Position numbers and translations under genes: made by a program. From positions 124,001 to 188,000 of the forward strand of contig DATLOZ010000016.1 in NCBI GenBank assembly GCA_035535995.1: DNA of 64,000 nucleotides. The letters are read 5' to 3'. The notes under the pieces were generated by a model. The model saw only the letters and a program-made list of their open reading frames with translations. It was not told where the DNA came from and did not search any database. This document shows, one piece after another, positions 52,563-61,562 of this stretch (the first letter of the stretch is position 1; the number at the start of each line of letters is the position of its first letter). Source of the stretch: JANYCO01 sp035535995 (GTDB lineage Bacteria > Bacteroidota > Bacteroidia > Cytophagales > Cytophagaceae).

Positions 52563-54668
52563 TTATTTAACTGCAGCTGCTCCTTTTACTTTTGCTATTA
52601 CAGTATCTGCCAAGTTTTGTGGCACAAACTCATAATGAGAGAAAGTTAAGTTAGCGGTAGCTCTACCTGAAGTAAGGGTTCTTAATTCAGTGATGTATCC
52701 AAATAGTTCGGAAAGTGGCACATCAGCTTTGATAACCTGAGCTCCAATTTTCATTTCCATGCTCTTCATGATACCTCTTCTTCTATTCAAGTCACCGGTT
52801 ACAGAACCTGTGTATTCTTCCGGAGAAGTAACTTCTACTGCCATAATTGGTTCCATCAATTTCGGGCCAGCGAGTTTTCCAGCTTCTCTGAAACCACCTT
52901 TAGCGGCCAATTCGAAAGACAGTGCATCTGAATCGACATCGTGATATGAACCATGGAAAATTCTCACTTTCATTGATTCTACAGGATATCCAGCTAGTAC
53001 GCCGGTTTTCATTGCCTCTGTAAAACCTTTTTGAATTGGAGGGATAAATTCTCTTGGAATTACACCGCCCACAATTTCATTTACAAATTCAAGACCTAAT
53101 TTACCATCGTCACGCGGCCCGATCTCGAAAACAACATCAGCAAATTTACCTTTACCACCTGTTTGTTTCTTATAAACTTCTCTGTGTTCAACTGCTTTGG
53201 TAAGAGCTTCTTTGTAGGCAACCTGAGGAGCTCCCTGGTTTACTTCTACTTTGAATTCTCTTCTCATACGGTCCATGATGATCTCCAAGTGAAGTTCACC
53301 CATACCACGAAGGATCGTCTGACCTGTTTCCTGATCAGTAGATACGTGTAGCGTTGGATCTTCTTCTACAAGTTTAGCGATCGCCATACCCATTTTATCC
53401 ATATCTGCCTGAGTTTTTGGTTCGATTGCATAACCAATCACCGGCTCAGGGAAATCCATTTTCTCCAGAACGATCTTCGCTTTTTCATCGCAAAGAGTAT
53501 CTCCTGTTTTGATATCTTTAAAACCAACTACCGCCCCGATATCACCTGCTTCCAGGCGCTCGATCTGATTTTGTTTGTTGGCGTGCATTTGGAATACACG
53601 TGAAATACGCTCTTTCTGATTAGATCTTGAGTTAAAGATATATGAACCAGACTCAAGAACTCCTGAATAAGCACGTACGAAGCAAAGACGACCTACGAAT
53701 GGGTCAGTTGCAATTTTAAATGCAAGACCTGCGAAAGGTTCTTTGTCGCTTGGTTTACGAGTAACTTCTTGTTCTGTATCAGGATCTGTTCCTTTAATAT
53801 CATTTTTGTCTAGAGGAGAAGGCAACAATGACATTACAAAGTCTAGCATTGTTTGTACTCCTTTATTTTTGAAAGAAGAACCGCAAAGCATTGGTACAAT
53901 TTTCATTGCGATTACTGCTTTACGAAGAGCAGTAAGAATTTCATCTTCAGTAATTGACTTAGGATCATCGAAATATTTTTCCATGATCTTATCATCGAAT
54001 TCTGCTACTGCTTCAAGAAGCTTTTCTCTGTATTCAGTAGCTTCCTCCAGCATATCTGCAGGGATTGGAACTTCTTTGAAAGTCATTCCTTTGTCAGCCT
54101 CATTCCATTCGATACCTCGGAAGTTGATCAAGTCAACTACACCTTTGAATTGGTCTTCAGCGCCGATCGGCAATTGAAGTGGCACTGCATTGCTACCAAG
54201 CATTTCCTTTACTTGCTTACACACATTAAGGAAGTCGGCACCAGAGCGGTCCATTTTATTTACGAAACCCAGACGAGCTACGTTATAGTTGTTTGCCAAA
54301 CGCCAGTTAGTTTCAGACTGAGGCTCTACACCATCAACTGCACTAAACAGGAACACTAGACCATCCAATACACGAAGAGAACGGTTTACCTCTACGGTAA
54401 AGTCTACGTGGCCTGGAGTATCGATGATGTTTACATGATATTTTTGTTTTCTATATTCCCAGTTGACAGTAGTAGCAGCAGAAGTAATGGTGATACCTCT
54501 TTCTTGCTCCTGTGCCATCCAGTCCATAGTAGCAGCACCATCGTGCACTTCACCTATTTTGTGGCTAACACCGGCGTAATAAAGAATACGCTCAGTGGTA
54601 GTTGTTTTACCCGCATCGATGTGAGCGGCAATACCAATATTTCTTGTGAATTTTAAATCGCGAGCCAT
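52563..54668 (-). CDS. fusA: Elongation factor G
   Basis: 701 residues. G1 AHIDAGKTTTTERILYYAG, G3 DTPGHVDFTVEV and G4 NKMDRSGADF, then domains II-V with GMGELHLEIIMDRM and the C-terminal GYITELRTLTSGRA. It drives translocation on the ribosome. It lies in the standard str order, 13 bases after rpsG. Confidence 0.98.
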   Translation of the reverse strand: MARDLKFTRNIGIAAHIDAGKTTTTERILYYAGVSHKIGEVHDGAATMDWMAQEQERGITITSAATTVNWEYRKQKYHVNIIDTPGHVDFTVEVNRSLRVLDGLVFLFSAVDGVEPQSETNWRLANNYNVARLGFVNKMDRSGADFLNVCKQVKEMLGSNAVPLQLPIGAEDQFKGVVDLINFRGIEWNEADKGMTFKEVPIPADMLEEATEYREKLLEAVAEFDDKIMEKYFDDPKSITEDEILTALRKAVIAMKIVPMLCGSSFKNKGVQTMLDFVMSLLPSPLDKNDIKGTDPDTEQEVTRKPSDKEPFAGLAFKIATDPFVGRLCFVRAYSGVLESGSYIFNSRSNQKERISRVFQMHANKQNQIERLEAGDIGAVVGFKDIKTGDTLCDEKAKIVLEKMDFPEPVIGYAIEPKTQADMDKMGMAIAKLVEEDPTLHVSTDQETGQTILRGMGELHLEIIMDRMRREFKVEVNQGAPQVAYKEALTKAVEHREVYKKQTGGKGKFADVVFEIGPRDDGKLGLEFVNEIVGGVIPREFIPPIQKGFTEAMKTGVLAGYPVESMKVRIFHGSYHDVDSDALSFELAAKGGFREAGKLAGPKLMEPIMAVEVTSPEEYTGSVTGDLNRRRGIMKSMEMKIGAQVIKADVPLSELFGYITELRTLTSGRATANLTFSHYEFVPQNLADTVIAKVKGAAAVK

Positions 54669-54681
54669 TTGCGTTAGTTTC

Positions 54682-55149
54682 TTAGAATCTGAAATGTGAA
54701 AATGCTTTGTTTGCTTCTGCCATTCTGTGTGTATCGTCTTTCTTCTTCACAGCAGCACCTTCGCCTTTAGAAGCGGCAACAATTTCTCCGGCTAGTTTCT
54801 CGGTCATTGTTTTTTCGCCTCTTGATCTTGCGTACTGGATGAGCCATTTCATACCAAGAGATGCTCTTCTTTCAGGGCGAACTTCAGTAGGAACCTGAAA
54901 AGTTGCTCCTCCTACTCTACGGCTTTTTACTTCTACAAAAGGGCTTACATTGCTAAGCGCTTTTTTCCAAATTTCAAGACCGTTCTCGTTGGTTCTTTTT
55001 TGAACTAGTTCGATTGCTCCGTAAAAAATATCGTAAGCAATTGATTTTTTACCGTCGTACATTAGTACGTTTACAAATTTAGTAACTGTAGTATCCTGGA
55101 ATTTAGGATCTGGTAATACGTATCTTTTCTTAGGTTTCGCTTTTCTCAT
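54682..55149 (-). CDS. rpsG: 30S ribosomal protein S7
   Basis: 155 residues. RKAKPKKRYVLPDPKFQDT, SRRVGGATFQVPTEVRPERR and MAEANKAFSHFRF at the end are typical. It is a primary binder of the 16S head and contacts E-site tRNA. It lies 77 bases after rpsL. Confidence 0.98.
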   Translation of the reverse strand: MRKAKPKKRYVLPDPKFQDTTVTKFVNVLMYDGKKSIAYDIFYGAIELVQKRTNENGLEIWKKALSNVSPFVEVKSRRVGGATFQVPTEVRPERRASLGMKWLIQYARSRGEKTMTEKLAGEIVAASKGEGAAVKKKDDTHRMAEANKAFSHFRF

Positions 55150-55226
55150 AATTGTATATAATACTTGGGTACTTTATTTCAGTACCAATTACCTATCTTA
55201 TAATTGATTTATTTATTTGTTATTAA

Positions 55227-55646
55227 TTACTTCTTTTTAGCCGGCGCTCCTTTTGCTGCAGGCGCTGCTGCTCCTGGCTTAGGTCTCTTAGCACCATATT
55301 TAGATCTGGATTGTTTTCTACCGTTTACACCAGCAGTATCCAATGATCCACGTACGATGTGATATCTTACACCTGGTAGATCTTTTACCCTGCCACCTCT
55401 TACTAGTACAATTGAGTGTTCTTGTAAGTTGTGTCCTTCTCCAGGAATATAGGCATTCACCTCTTTCTTATTAGTTAATCTCACCCTTGCTACCTTTCTC
55501 ATAGCTGAGTTTGGTTTTTTAGGAGTAGTAGTGTACACTCTTGTACATACACCTCTGCGGAAAGGACAAGAATCCAACGCAGGTGATTTAGACTTCCACT
55601 TTAGTTTTTGTCTTCCTTTTCTTACTAATTGTTGAATAGTAGGCAT
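55227..55646 (-). CDS. rpsL: 30S ribosomal protein S12
   Basis: 139 residues. PTIQQLVRKGRQKLKWKSKS, the accuracy loop TTPKKPNSAMRKVARVRL and the PGVRYHIVRGSLDTAGVNGR region with RKQSRSKYGAKRP are intact. K42 and K87-type positions are Lys, the streptomycin-sensitive state (KPNSA and HNLQ regions; inference). The tail is Ala-Pro-Lys rich. First gene of the str-type unit. Confidence 0.97.
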   Translation of the reverse strand: MPTIQQLVRKGRQKLKWKSKSPALDSCPFRRGVCTRVYTTTPKKPNSAMRKVARVRLTNKKEVNAYIPGEGHNLQEHSIVLVRGGRVKDLPGVRYHIVRGSLDTAGVNGRKQSRSKYGAKRPKPGAAAPAAKGAPAKKK

Positions 55647-56023
55647 TTTATAATCTTTTTATGTATATCCATTTTTTTGGAAGGGCAAAGGTACGAAAGA
55701 TTTATTTTAAAGCAAGTGAGACTTTTAAAATAATTTGTAAAGCTTTGGTTAACACCTTTTAACGTAATTTTAAAATTGCATTCTCCAGCTATTTTATTGA
55801 GGGTTTACTTTTATAAAAAATTATAAGTCAGCCTTTTTAAGGTCTTTTTATTCATTGAAAAGTTGAAATATATAAAGAGCTTTTACACCTTTTGCTTCCT
55901 CGCAGTCTTTCTTTATTTGCTTCAGTTCTAAGCTGTTTTATTCGATGAATAGTAGGGAAATTAGAATAATATTTCCAATTTTACCTTGCTCAGTGTATCA
56001 TTTCATCTAACCTAGCCAATCAA
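55647..56023. other. Divergent intergenic region, rpsL versus outer-membrane protein
   Basis: 377 AT-rich bases. The left end holds the rpsL promoter. On the + strand, a weak TACCTTGC at 55982-55989 might serve the outer-membrane gene. No RNA gene or strong hairpin was recognised. Confidence 0.5.
55686..55715 (-). promoter_or_regulatory. Consensus promoter of rpsL-rpsG-fusA-rpsJ
   Basis: On the - strand: TTG (55715-55713), 19 bases, TACCTTTG (55693-55686), an exact match to the Bacteroidota consensus. The leader before rpsL is about 35 bases. Confidence 0.8.
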
Positions 56024-57121
56024 TTGAATAGATCGATCGCATTTCTTTGCGTGCTATTCTATGCAATAGTTTCCCCACTATTTTGTTCTTCACAAAGTAC
56101 TTCTGATTCATTGCCTCAAAAAAAGAATCCGGTCTCTTTTGCAGGAATGGCACTGCCTGCAAGAAGTCCGGAGAATGGATTTTATGTACAAGGCGGGTTG
56201 ATCGGACTTTTTAAAACTGATCCAAAAGATTCTTTGTTGCGGACTTCCAATCTTTATTTATTTGGCTTGTATTCACAGCTACGCCAATACAGGATAAGTC
56301 TCGGTGGAGATGTGTTTACGAAAAAAGAAAAATATTATTTCAACGGTTGGTATTACTATAGCTATTTGCCCGAAGCCTACTTCGGTACAGGTGAACATGT
56401 TTCTCCGGATAAAAGTGAATTCATCAGCTACCGGCTCTGGTATTTGAATACTAATGCACTACGAAATATTTACAAAAAATGGTTTGCCGGCTTGACTTAC
56501 TCGTACGAACATTTATACAACTTAACTACTCCTCAAGGTGGCATTGCAGAGACACAGCGCCCCACCGGTATGGAGACCTACTCCGTATCCGGCCTTGGCC
56601 TAAGAGTACGACATGATTCACGGGATTACATCATTTCTTCGACTAAAGGATTTTTCTTTGATATCAACTATAATGCATTTGGCAAAGTATTGGGAAGCAC
56701 CTATACCTTTAATCAATTTGCACTTGATCTGCGTAAATTTATTAACCTCACTCCTAAAAAATACAATGTTTTAGCATTCAATTTTGTGATGGAAAATGTC
56801 AATGGGAAAGTCCCATTCCGTTATCTTTCCTATATCAACGCCAGAGGATATCATCCCAACTTATACCGCGATAATACGTTATTAAGTTTGCAGGCAGAAT
56901 ACCGCCTTCGCATCTGGAAATGGATTGGGGCTTCTTTCTTTGGAGGAATATCAGAAACAGCGCCCTCTGTGAACCAGCTTGCTTATAATCCAATCCGAGA
57001 AAATTATGGAGGCGGACTAAGATTCCGTGTGATCAAACAGCATAATATGTACCTCCGCGTGGAATATGGGATGAGTCACAACACTTCTAATTATTATGTA
57101 TCCTTTTACGATGCGTTTTAA
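56024..57121 (+). CDS. Omp85/BamA-like outer-membrane beta-barrel protein without POTRA
   Basis: 365 residues. The TTG start at 56024 gives the signal peptide NRSIAFLCVLFYAIVSPLFC; no ATG is available before the mature part. The C-terminal half resembles the surface-antigen D15 barrel: GLRVRHDSRDYIISSTKG, GFFFDINY, and INARGYHPNLYRDNTLL in the place of the VRGF/Y latch. No POTRA domains precede the barrel. It lies 8 bases before a sensor kinase. Role: outer-membrane channel or insertase-like, unproven. Confidence 0.75.
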   Translation: MNRSIAFLCVLFYAIVSPLFCSSQSTSDSLPQKKNPVSFAGMALPARSPENGFYVQGGLIGLFKTDPKDSLLRTSNLYLFGLYSQLRQYRISLGGDVFTKKEKYYFNGWYYYSYLPEAYFGTGEHVSPDKSEFISYRLWYLNTNALRNIYKKWFAGLTYSYEHLYNLTTPQGGIAETQRPTGMETYSVSGLGLRVRHDSRDYIISSTKGFFFDINYNAFGKVLGSTYTFNQFALDLRKFINLTPKKYNVLAFNFVMENVNGKVPFRYLSYINARGYHPNLYRDNTLLSLQAEYRLRIWKWIGASFFGGISETAPSVNQLAYNPIRENYGGGLRFRVIKQHNMYLRVEYGMSHNTSNYYVSFYDAF

Positions 57122-57129
57122 TAGTTCTT

Positions 57130-59223
57130 ATGGCTTTGTATAAAAAAATAATACTAATCTTGCTCTTGCCTCTTTGCTGGCTCCCGTGTATTGCACAGGA
57201 GAACCAGGATATAGAAGATTTCAGCTATTCTTACTTTGAAGACAAAAGCAACCAATACTCCTCTCCTTCCTTTCCAGATTCATCCGTTCACTTCACTCCT
57301 CTTCCCAACAATACACTCAGCTTAGGTTTTCTTTCTTATCCGATCTGGATGGAAATTAATTTCCCTGCTACTGACAAGGAACGTCTACTCGTCATTGAAA
57401 ATGCGCATCTTGATAGTATCGATATTTATTTGTTTTCTAAAAATGAATTGGTAAAAAAATATATTTCAGGGGATCTCACTTCCTTTTACAGCAGAACATT
57501 AAATTATAATTTCTTCAATTTTACTGTTCCTGCACATACTGATAAGATCTTGATCAAAACGCGTAACAAGGGCTTAATGCTGATCCCTGCAAAAGTTCTT
57601 TCTTTCAAAGTATTTTTCAACTATTACCAAAGGTACACGCTAATCCATTGGCTGTATTTTGGATTTGTAATACTTGCTGCTTGTTCCAATTTATTGTTTT
57701 CCATGTGGCTCAGAGAGTCTATTTATATTTATTATGTGCTCTGTGTAATGGCCATTGGATTTGTGACCGCAGTCGACTTTGGGTATACTTTCCAAATCCT
57801 ATGGCCAGAGCGGCCTGCAATCAATCATTTTAATACCACTTTTTATTGCCTTTCTTTTTTCATTGTTTTATTCACTGAAAAAATACTGAATATCAAAAGT
57901 AATTTTCCAAAACTTTATTATCTCTATCTTCTTGTTTATACCAGTTTTGCTTTAGCCTTCTTCCTTTCTCTTTTTGGTTTGTATAGTCTGACTATACAGA
58001 TCATTTATTACCTGGCGGCATTCATGCCCTTTCTAGCGCTTTACTCAGGTGTTGCTATGTTTTTGAAAACAAAAAGCGAAACTTCAAAATTTTTCCTCGC
58101 TGGATGGTCTGGTTACTTTATTGGAATGATCATATACATCATCAGTATGTCGAACATTATTCCATATACCATCTTCACTTCAAATGCCATGCAGATTGGA
58201 GCCATTATTGAAATCTTATTCCTGAACCTGGCAATACTAAGCAAGATCAATTCTCTAAAAAAAGAGAAAGAACAGATCCTTTCGGAACAAAACAAACTAC
58301 TTGAACAAAAAGTACAGGAGCGCACGCTTGAACTTTCTGAAAAAACAGATGAAATACTGGCTCAAAATGAAGAGCTCCAGAACCAGCGATCAGAGCTGGA
58401 AGCCCAGCGCGACACGTTGGAAGAGCAAAAAAATATTATCGAAGAACATAATATCTTATTACAAGGCAGCAAAGAATCACTGGAAAAACTGGTGGCAAAA
58501 CGGACTGAAGAACTTAAGTATACCAACGAGGAACTTACCGAATACAACCACCGTCTTGAGCAATTTGCTTTTATTACCGCGCACAATTTGCGCGGCCCGG
58601 TTTCTACTCTATTGGGGCTTTCGCAAGTTTATAATTCCATAGACGCTACTGATCCCATCAATCTTGTGATCCTGGAAAAATCGAAGGAGACTACAATCAA
58701 ACTGGATGAGATCATTAAAGACCTTGTTGGGATCCTTGATCTGCAGAAGAGCGTGGCTAACCTTTCTCACGACATCAATATAATTCAGATTTTGAAAGAT
58801 GTGAGAATACTTCTTTCCAAAGAAATCGAAGAATCGAACGCCCATATCACTCACAATTTTTCAGATGATACTTATATCACTGGGGTGCCTGCTTATCTCA
58901 ATAATATATTTTACAATCTTATCAGCAACGGGATCAAATATTGCAAGAAACACGAGATACCTAGGATCAATATTGAGTATCAGCTTATGGACGATCAACT
59001 GTTTTTCAAGTTTAAAGACAACGGGAGAGGGATCGATCTTGTACGCCAGGGCGAAAAGATTTTCCGGCCTTATAAACGTTTCCACCTCGATAAAGAAGGG
59101 AAAGGACTTGGTCTTTATATCGTAAAAACACAAGTAGAAATCATGCGTGGAAAGATCAGTATCGAAAGTGAAGAAGACAGAGGCACAACAATTACTGTGT
59201 CACTTCCTACAAAGCATTCATAG
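57130..59223 (+). CDS. Orphan 7TMR-DISM sensor histidine kinase
   Basis: 697 residues: signal peptide, an extracytoplasmic beta domain (about 25-165, 7TMR-DISMED2-like with GFLSYPIWMEINFPA), seven membrane helices (about 170-375), a long coiled coil (375-475) rich in Glu and Gln, then H485 in FITAHNLRGPVSTLLG, an unusual H box (usually HDLRAP or HELRTP). The ATPase domain has NLISNGIKYCK, DNGRGIDL and GKGLGLYIVK. 7TMR-DISM proteins sense carbohydrates or other small ligands. No response regulator is adjacent; it follows a barrel gene by 8 bases. Confidence 0.9.
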   Translation: MALYKKIILILLLPLCWLPCIAQENQDIEDFSYSYFEDKSNQYSSPSFPDSSVHFTPLPNNTLSLGFLSYPIWMEINFPATDKERLLVIENAHLDSIDIYLFSKNELVKKYISGDLTSFYSRTLNYNFFNFTVPAHTDKILIKTRNKGLMLIPAKVLSFKVFFNYYQRYTLIHWLYFGFVILAACSNLLFSMWLRESIYIYYVLCVMAIGFVTAVDFGYTFQILWPERPAINHFNTTFYCLSFFIVLFTEKILNIKSNFPKLYYLYLLVYTSFALAFFLSLFGLYSLTIQIIYYLAAFMPFLALYSGVAMFLKTKSETSKFFLAGWSGYFIGMIIYIISMSNIIPYTIFTSNAMQIGAIIEILFLNLAILSKINSLKKEKEQILSEQNKLLEQKVQERTLELSEKTDEILAQNEELQNQRSELEAQRDTLEEQKNIIEEHNILLQGSKESLEKLVAKRTEELKYTNEELTEYNHRLEQFAFITAHNLRGPVSTLLGLSQVYNSIDATDPINLVILEKSKETTIKLDEIIKDLVGILDLQKSVANLSHDINIIQILKDVRILLSKEIEESNAHITHNFSDDTYITGVPAYLNNIFYNLISNGIKYCKKHEIPRINIEYQLMDDQLFFKFKDNGRGIDLVRQGEKIFRPYKRFHLDKEGKGLGLYIVKTQVEIMRGKISIESEEDRGTTITVSLPTKHS

Positions 59224-59281
59224 TTTAAATTATTTTTTTGAATATTTTTTATTCTTTTCATATTAAGCTTAACTTTTCTTC

Positions 59282-60193
59282 ATGAAAAAACTTCTTTTCT
59301 CAACAGAGAACTACATCTACTTAAAAAATAAAATGCTTGCCGTTTCTGATTTTGAAGACGGCGCATTGGAGATCAAAAAATTTCCGGATGGTGAACGTTA
59401 TATGCGGATCATTCCGGAAGTAAACGAACGACATGTTATAATTTTAGGAGGAACTGTATCGGATTCGGATACACTGGAGATCTACGATCTGGCAAGCGCA
59501 GCTGTGAAGTATGGCGCAGTATCGTTGACGCTGATCATTCCTTACTTCGGATATTCTACGATGGAGCGTGCGGTGAAATATGGCGAAGTAGTGACCGCCA
59601 AAACCAGGGCTACTTTATTTTCTTCCATTCCCCGCACCAGTCTTGGCAACCAGGTGATCCTGGTAGATCTTCATACGGAAGGTATTCCCCACTACTTTGA
59701 AAGCGGGATCCGTCCTGTACATTTATATTCCAAACCAATTATTATAGAAGCTTGTCACGAGTTGTACGGCGATGATTTTGTACTTGCCAGTACCGACGCT
59801 GGTCGCGCCAAATGGGTAGAATCGCTTGCCAACGATATGCGTGTGAATGGCGCTTTTGTTTTTAAGAGAAGAATTTCCGGGGACGAAACAAAAGTAACCG
59901 GCATCAGCGCAGACGTAAAAGATAGAAACGTCATCATCTACGACGATATGATCCGCACAGGAGGATCATTGGTGCAAGCCGCGCAGTCATACAAAGATGC
60001 AGGCGCTAAAGATATTTCGGTGATCACTACACATGGGATCTTTGTGGGAGACGGAGTGAAAAAATTGAAAGACTGTGGAATCATCAGTAAAGTGGTATGT
60101 ACCGATACACACCCGAATGCAGAAAAAATACAATCCGATTTTATACGAGTAAAAACAGTAGCTGAATTGCTAGTAAAAAAAGCGGGAGAATAG
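59282..60193 (+). CDS. prs: Ribose-phosphate pyrophosphokinase, divergent form
   Basis: 303 residues. Makes PRPP from ribose 5-phosphate and ATP. KKFPDGERYMRI and PYFGYSTMERAV are ATP-site regions. D129 and H131 sit in VDLHTEGIPHYFE, where standard Prs has DLHAxQIQGFF. The PRPP loop is IIYDDMIRTGG (219-229). The divergence from the usual sequence and the nearby NAD-salvage genes suggest a dedicated PRPP supply for nicotinamide phosphoribosyltransferase. Its last codons carry a hairpin that reads as a terminator on the opposite strand. Confidence 0.88.
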   Translation: MKKLLFSTENYIYLKNKMLAVSDFEDGALEIKKFPDGERYMRIIPEVNERHVIILGGTVSDSDTLEIYDLASAAVKYGAVSLTLIIPYFGYSTMERAVKYGEVVTAKTRATLFSSIPRTSLGNQVILVDLHTEGIPHYFESGIRPVHLYSKPIIIEACHELYGDDFVLASTDAGRAKWVESLANDMRVNGAFVFKRRISGDETKVTGISADVKDRNVIIYDDMIRTGGSLVQAAQSYKDAGAKDISVITTHGIFVGDGVKKLKDCGIISKVVCTDTHPNAEKIQSDFIRVKTVAELLVKKAGE

Positions 60194-60210
60194 ATTTCCT
60201 ATCCTCCCGC
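60182..60210 (-). terminator. Rho-independent terminator for - strand transcription, overlapping the prs 3' end
   Basis: Stem GCGGGAGAATAG/CTATCCTCCCGC (60182-60193 and 60199-60210, one G-T pair), 5-base loop; on the - strand it is followed by seven T. It has no T-run on the + strand, so it does not serve prs. Confidence 0.85.
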
Positions 60211-60234
60211 CAGTATGGCTACTTGATAAATGAT

Positions 60235-60339
60235 TTATGCATAGTTGAAACTATGTTGTATGGCCTGCACCAGGGCGACGTTGAATATAATACCAGAAAC
60301 AAGAATTACCATAAACGGAAGGAATGCAAATGTCTTCAT
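60235..60339 (-). CDS. Possible 34-residue membrane peptide
   Basis: ATG at 60339, stop at 60235. The peptide starts MKTFAFLPFMVILVSGIIFN and continues VALVQAIQHSFNYA: one hydrophobic helix of about 20 residues with a Lys near the start and a polar end. It lies alone in a gap of 330 bases, with a strong - strand terminator 25 bases after the stop, which supports a real transcript. I do not recognise a family. No clear promoter box was found upstream, so expression is unproven. Confidence 0.5.
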   Translation of the reverse strand: MKTFAFLPFMVILVSGIIFNVALVQAIQHSFNYA

Positions 60340-60523
60340 ATTGGATAAGTGGGTTATGGATGGTACAATTATTTAACTATGGGTTTTACGTAATGCTTTT
60401 AAAAAAGGTTGGGGAATTTATTTAAAATAACAAATTCCAATAAGACCAATCCCATACATAGCATTCTTTGGAATTTGTCTTATCGGAACTTGAAACTTAA
60501 TAATTAAGTCTACAGTTTATTTT

Positions 60524-61297
60524 CTACAAAAAAGCAAACTGCTTCTTTTGCACTTCCAGCGCCATGGTTAGAATATTAGACATCATATATAGGAAATTTT
60601 CTTCATCGGAAGTCCAAGCCCGCAGGCTTTCGGTATGCTCCACGCAGATCGTACCTGCTAATTTGTTTTCCGCATAGACGGGGACTACAAGCATGGAATT
60701 AACCGCAGAGGTGAGTAAGTATTTTTCTGACAATTCACTTGTACGCGGATCAAGATGTGCATCGTTTGCGGCGATTGTTTTTTCTGATTTTACAGAAGCG
60801 AAATAACGCGGGTATTCTGTAGCATTCCATTGAAAGCCTTTCTGGTGTTGGTGAGCAGAACGAATGAACAGATCTTCACAACGCAGGGAAGATTGTTCTT
60901 TTTCAAACAACCAAACACCTACTTTTTCTACATGGATCGCTTGTGCAATGGCTTCGGTGATCTTTCTTTCTGCAATAGGCAAATCTCCTATATATTCCAT
61001 TCTTTTAGTCATGAGATCAGAAAAAATGGAAATATGTTTTCTTAAATAAGCCGTATGATCTCCCTCTTTTGTAGTAATAGAGGAGGCAGTTTCTTTATTT
61101 GTATACGTTGCTTCACTGCTAAACTCTAGAGAAAGCTGTTTCATGGCATCTTCAAAAAGTTTGATATTCTTTTCAGAGTCCTCTACAGATGAAGCCTGAA
61201 TAGCGCTTGTCTGGGTAAGTACCGATAATCTTGTGCGCGCTTGCAATCCACCAAGTTCGCCGGCTTTTAAATAGTATGCGTAAATTTTACTGGCCAT
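60524..61297 (-). CDS. GAF-domain protein with a novel N-terminal domain
   Basis: 257 residues. Residues 1-65 form a helical domain (IYAYYLKAGELGGLQARTRL and LFEDAMKQLSLEFS) that is closely matched by the next gene. From about 100 a GAF domain follows: AIAQAIHVEKVGVWLFEKEQ, SMLVVPVYAENKLAGTICVE and the final DEENFLYMMSNILTMALE. GAF domains bind small molecules such as nucleotides, or serve as dimer modules. There is no output domain, so it is a stand-alone sensor or adaptor. It lies 16 bases after the 82-residue paralogue and between prs and nadV. Confidence 0.8.
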   Translation of the reverse strand: MASKIYAYYLKAGELGGLQARTRLSVLTQTSAIQASSVEDSEKNIKLFEDAMKQLSLEFSSEATYTNKETASSITTKEGDHTAYLRKHISIFSDLMTKRMEYIGDLPIAERKITEAIAQAIHVEKVGVWLFEKEQSSLRCEDLFIRSAHQHQKGFQWNATEYPRYFASVKSEKTIAANDAHLDPRTSELSEKYLLTSAVNSMLVVPVYAENKLAGTICVEHTESLRAWTSDEENFLYMMSNILTMALEVQKKQFAFL

Positions 61298-61313
61298 AGT
61301 TTACCCGAAAAAA

Positions 61314-61562
61314 CTATTGAACGTTTAATTTTGAAAAAAGTAATTTCACTATTTTAAAACGCGTAACATCTTCAGGGTTGGTGTTGAATTCTTTTATGAT
61401 CTGTTTCATTGCTTTTTCGAAGAGCTGAAGATTGTCTTCCGAATCAGGCATGGTGCGTGCCTGGTAAGAATCTACAGTAGTAAGCAGCGATAGCTTGGCG
61501 CGTGCTTTGATCCCTCCCATCTCTTCTGCTTTCAAATAATAAGAATACATTTTCGCTGCCAT
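61314..61562 (-). CDS. 82-residue paralogue of the GAF protein's N-terminal domain
   Basis: AKMYSYYLKAEEMGGIKARA, KLSLLTTVDSYQARTMPDSE and LQLFEKAMKQIIKEF align without gaps to residues 3-60 of the downstream GAF protein, about 31 identities in 58 by eye. It carries no GAF part and ends with VTRFKIVKLLFSKLNVQ. The gene starts with ATG and lies 16 bases before the GAF gene on the same strand, so the two are surely co-transcribed. Predicted cytoplasmic and helical. The function is unknown; heterodimerisation with the GAF protein is possible. Confidence 0.75.
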   Translation of the reverse strand: MAAKMYSYYLKAEEMGGIKARAKLSLLTTVDSYQARTMPDSEDNLQLFEKAMKQIIKEFNTNPEDVTRFKIVKLLFSKLNVQ

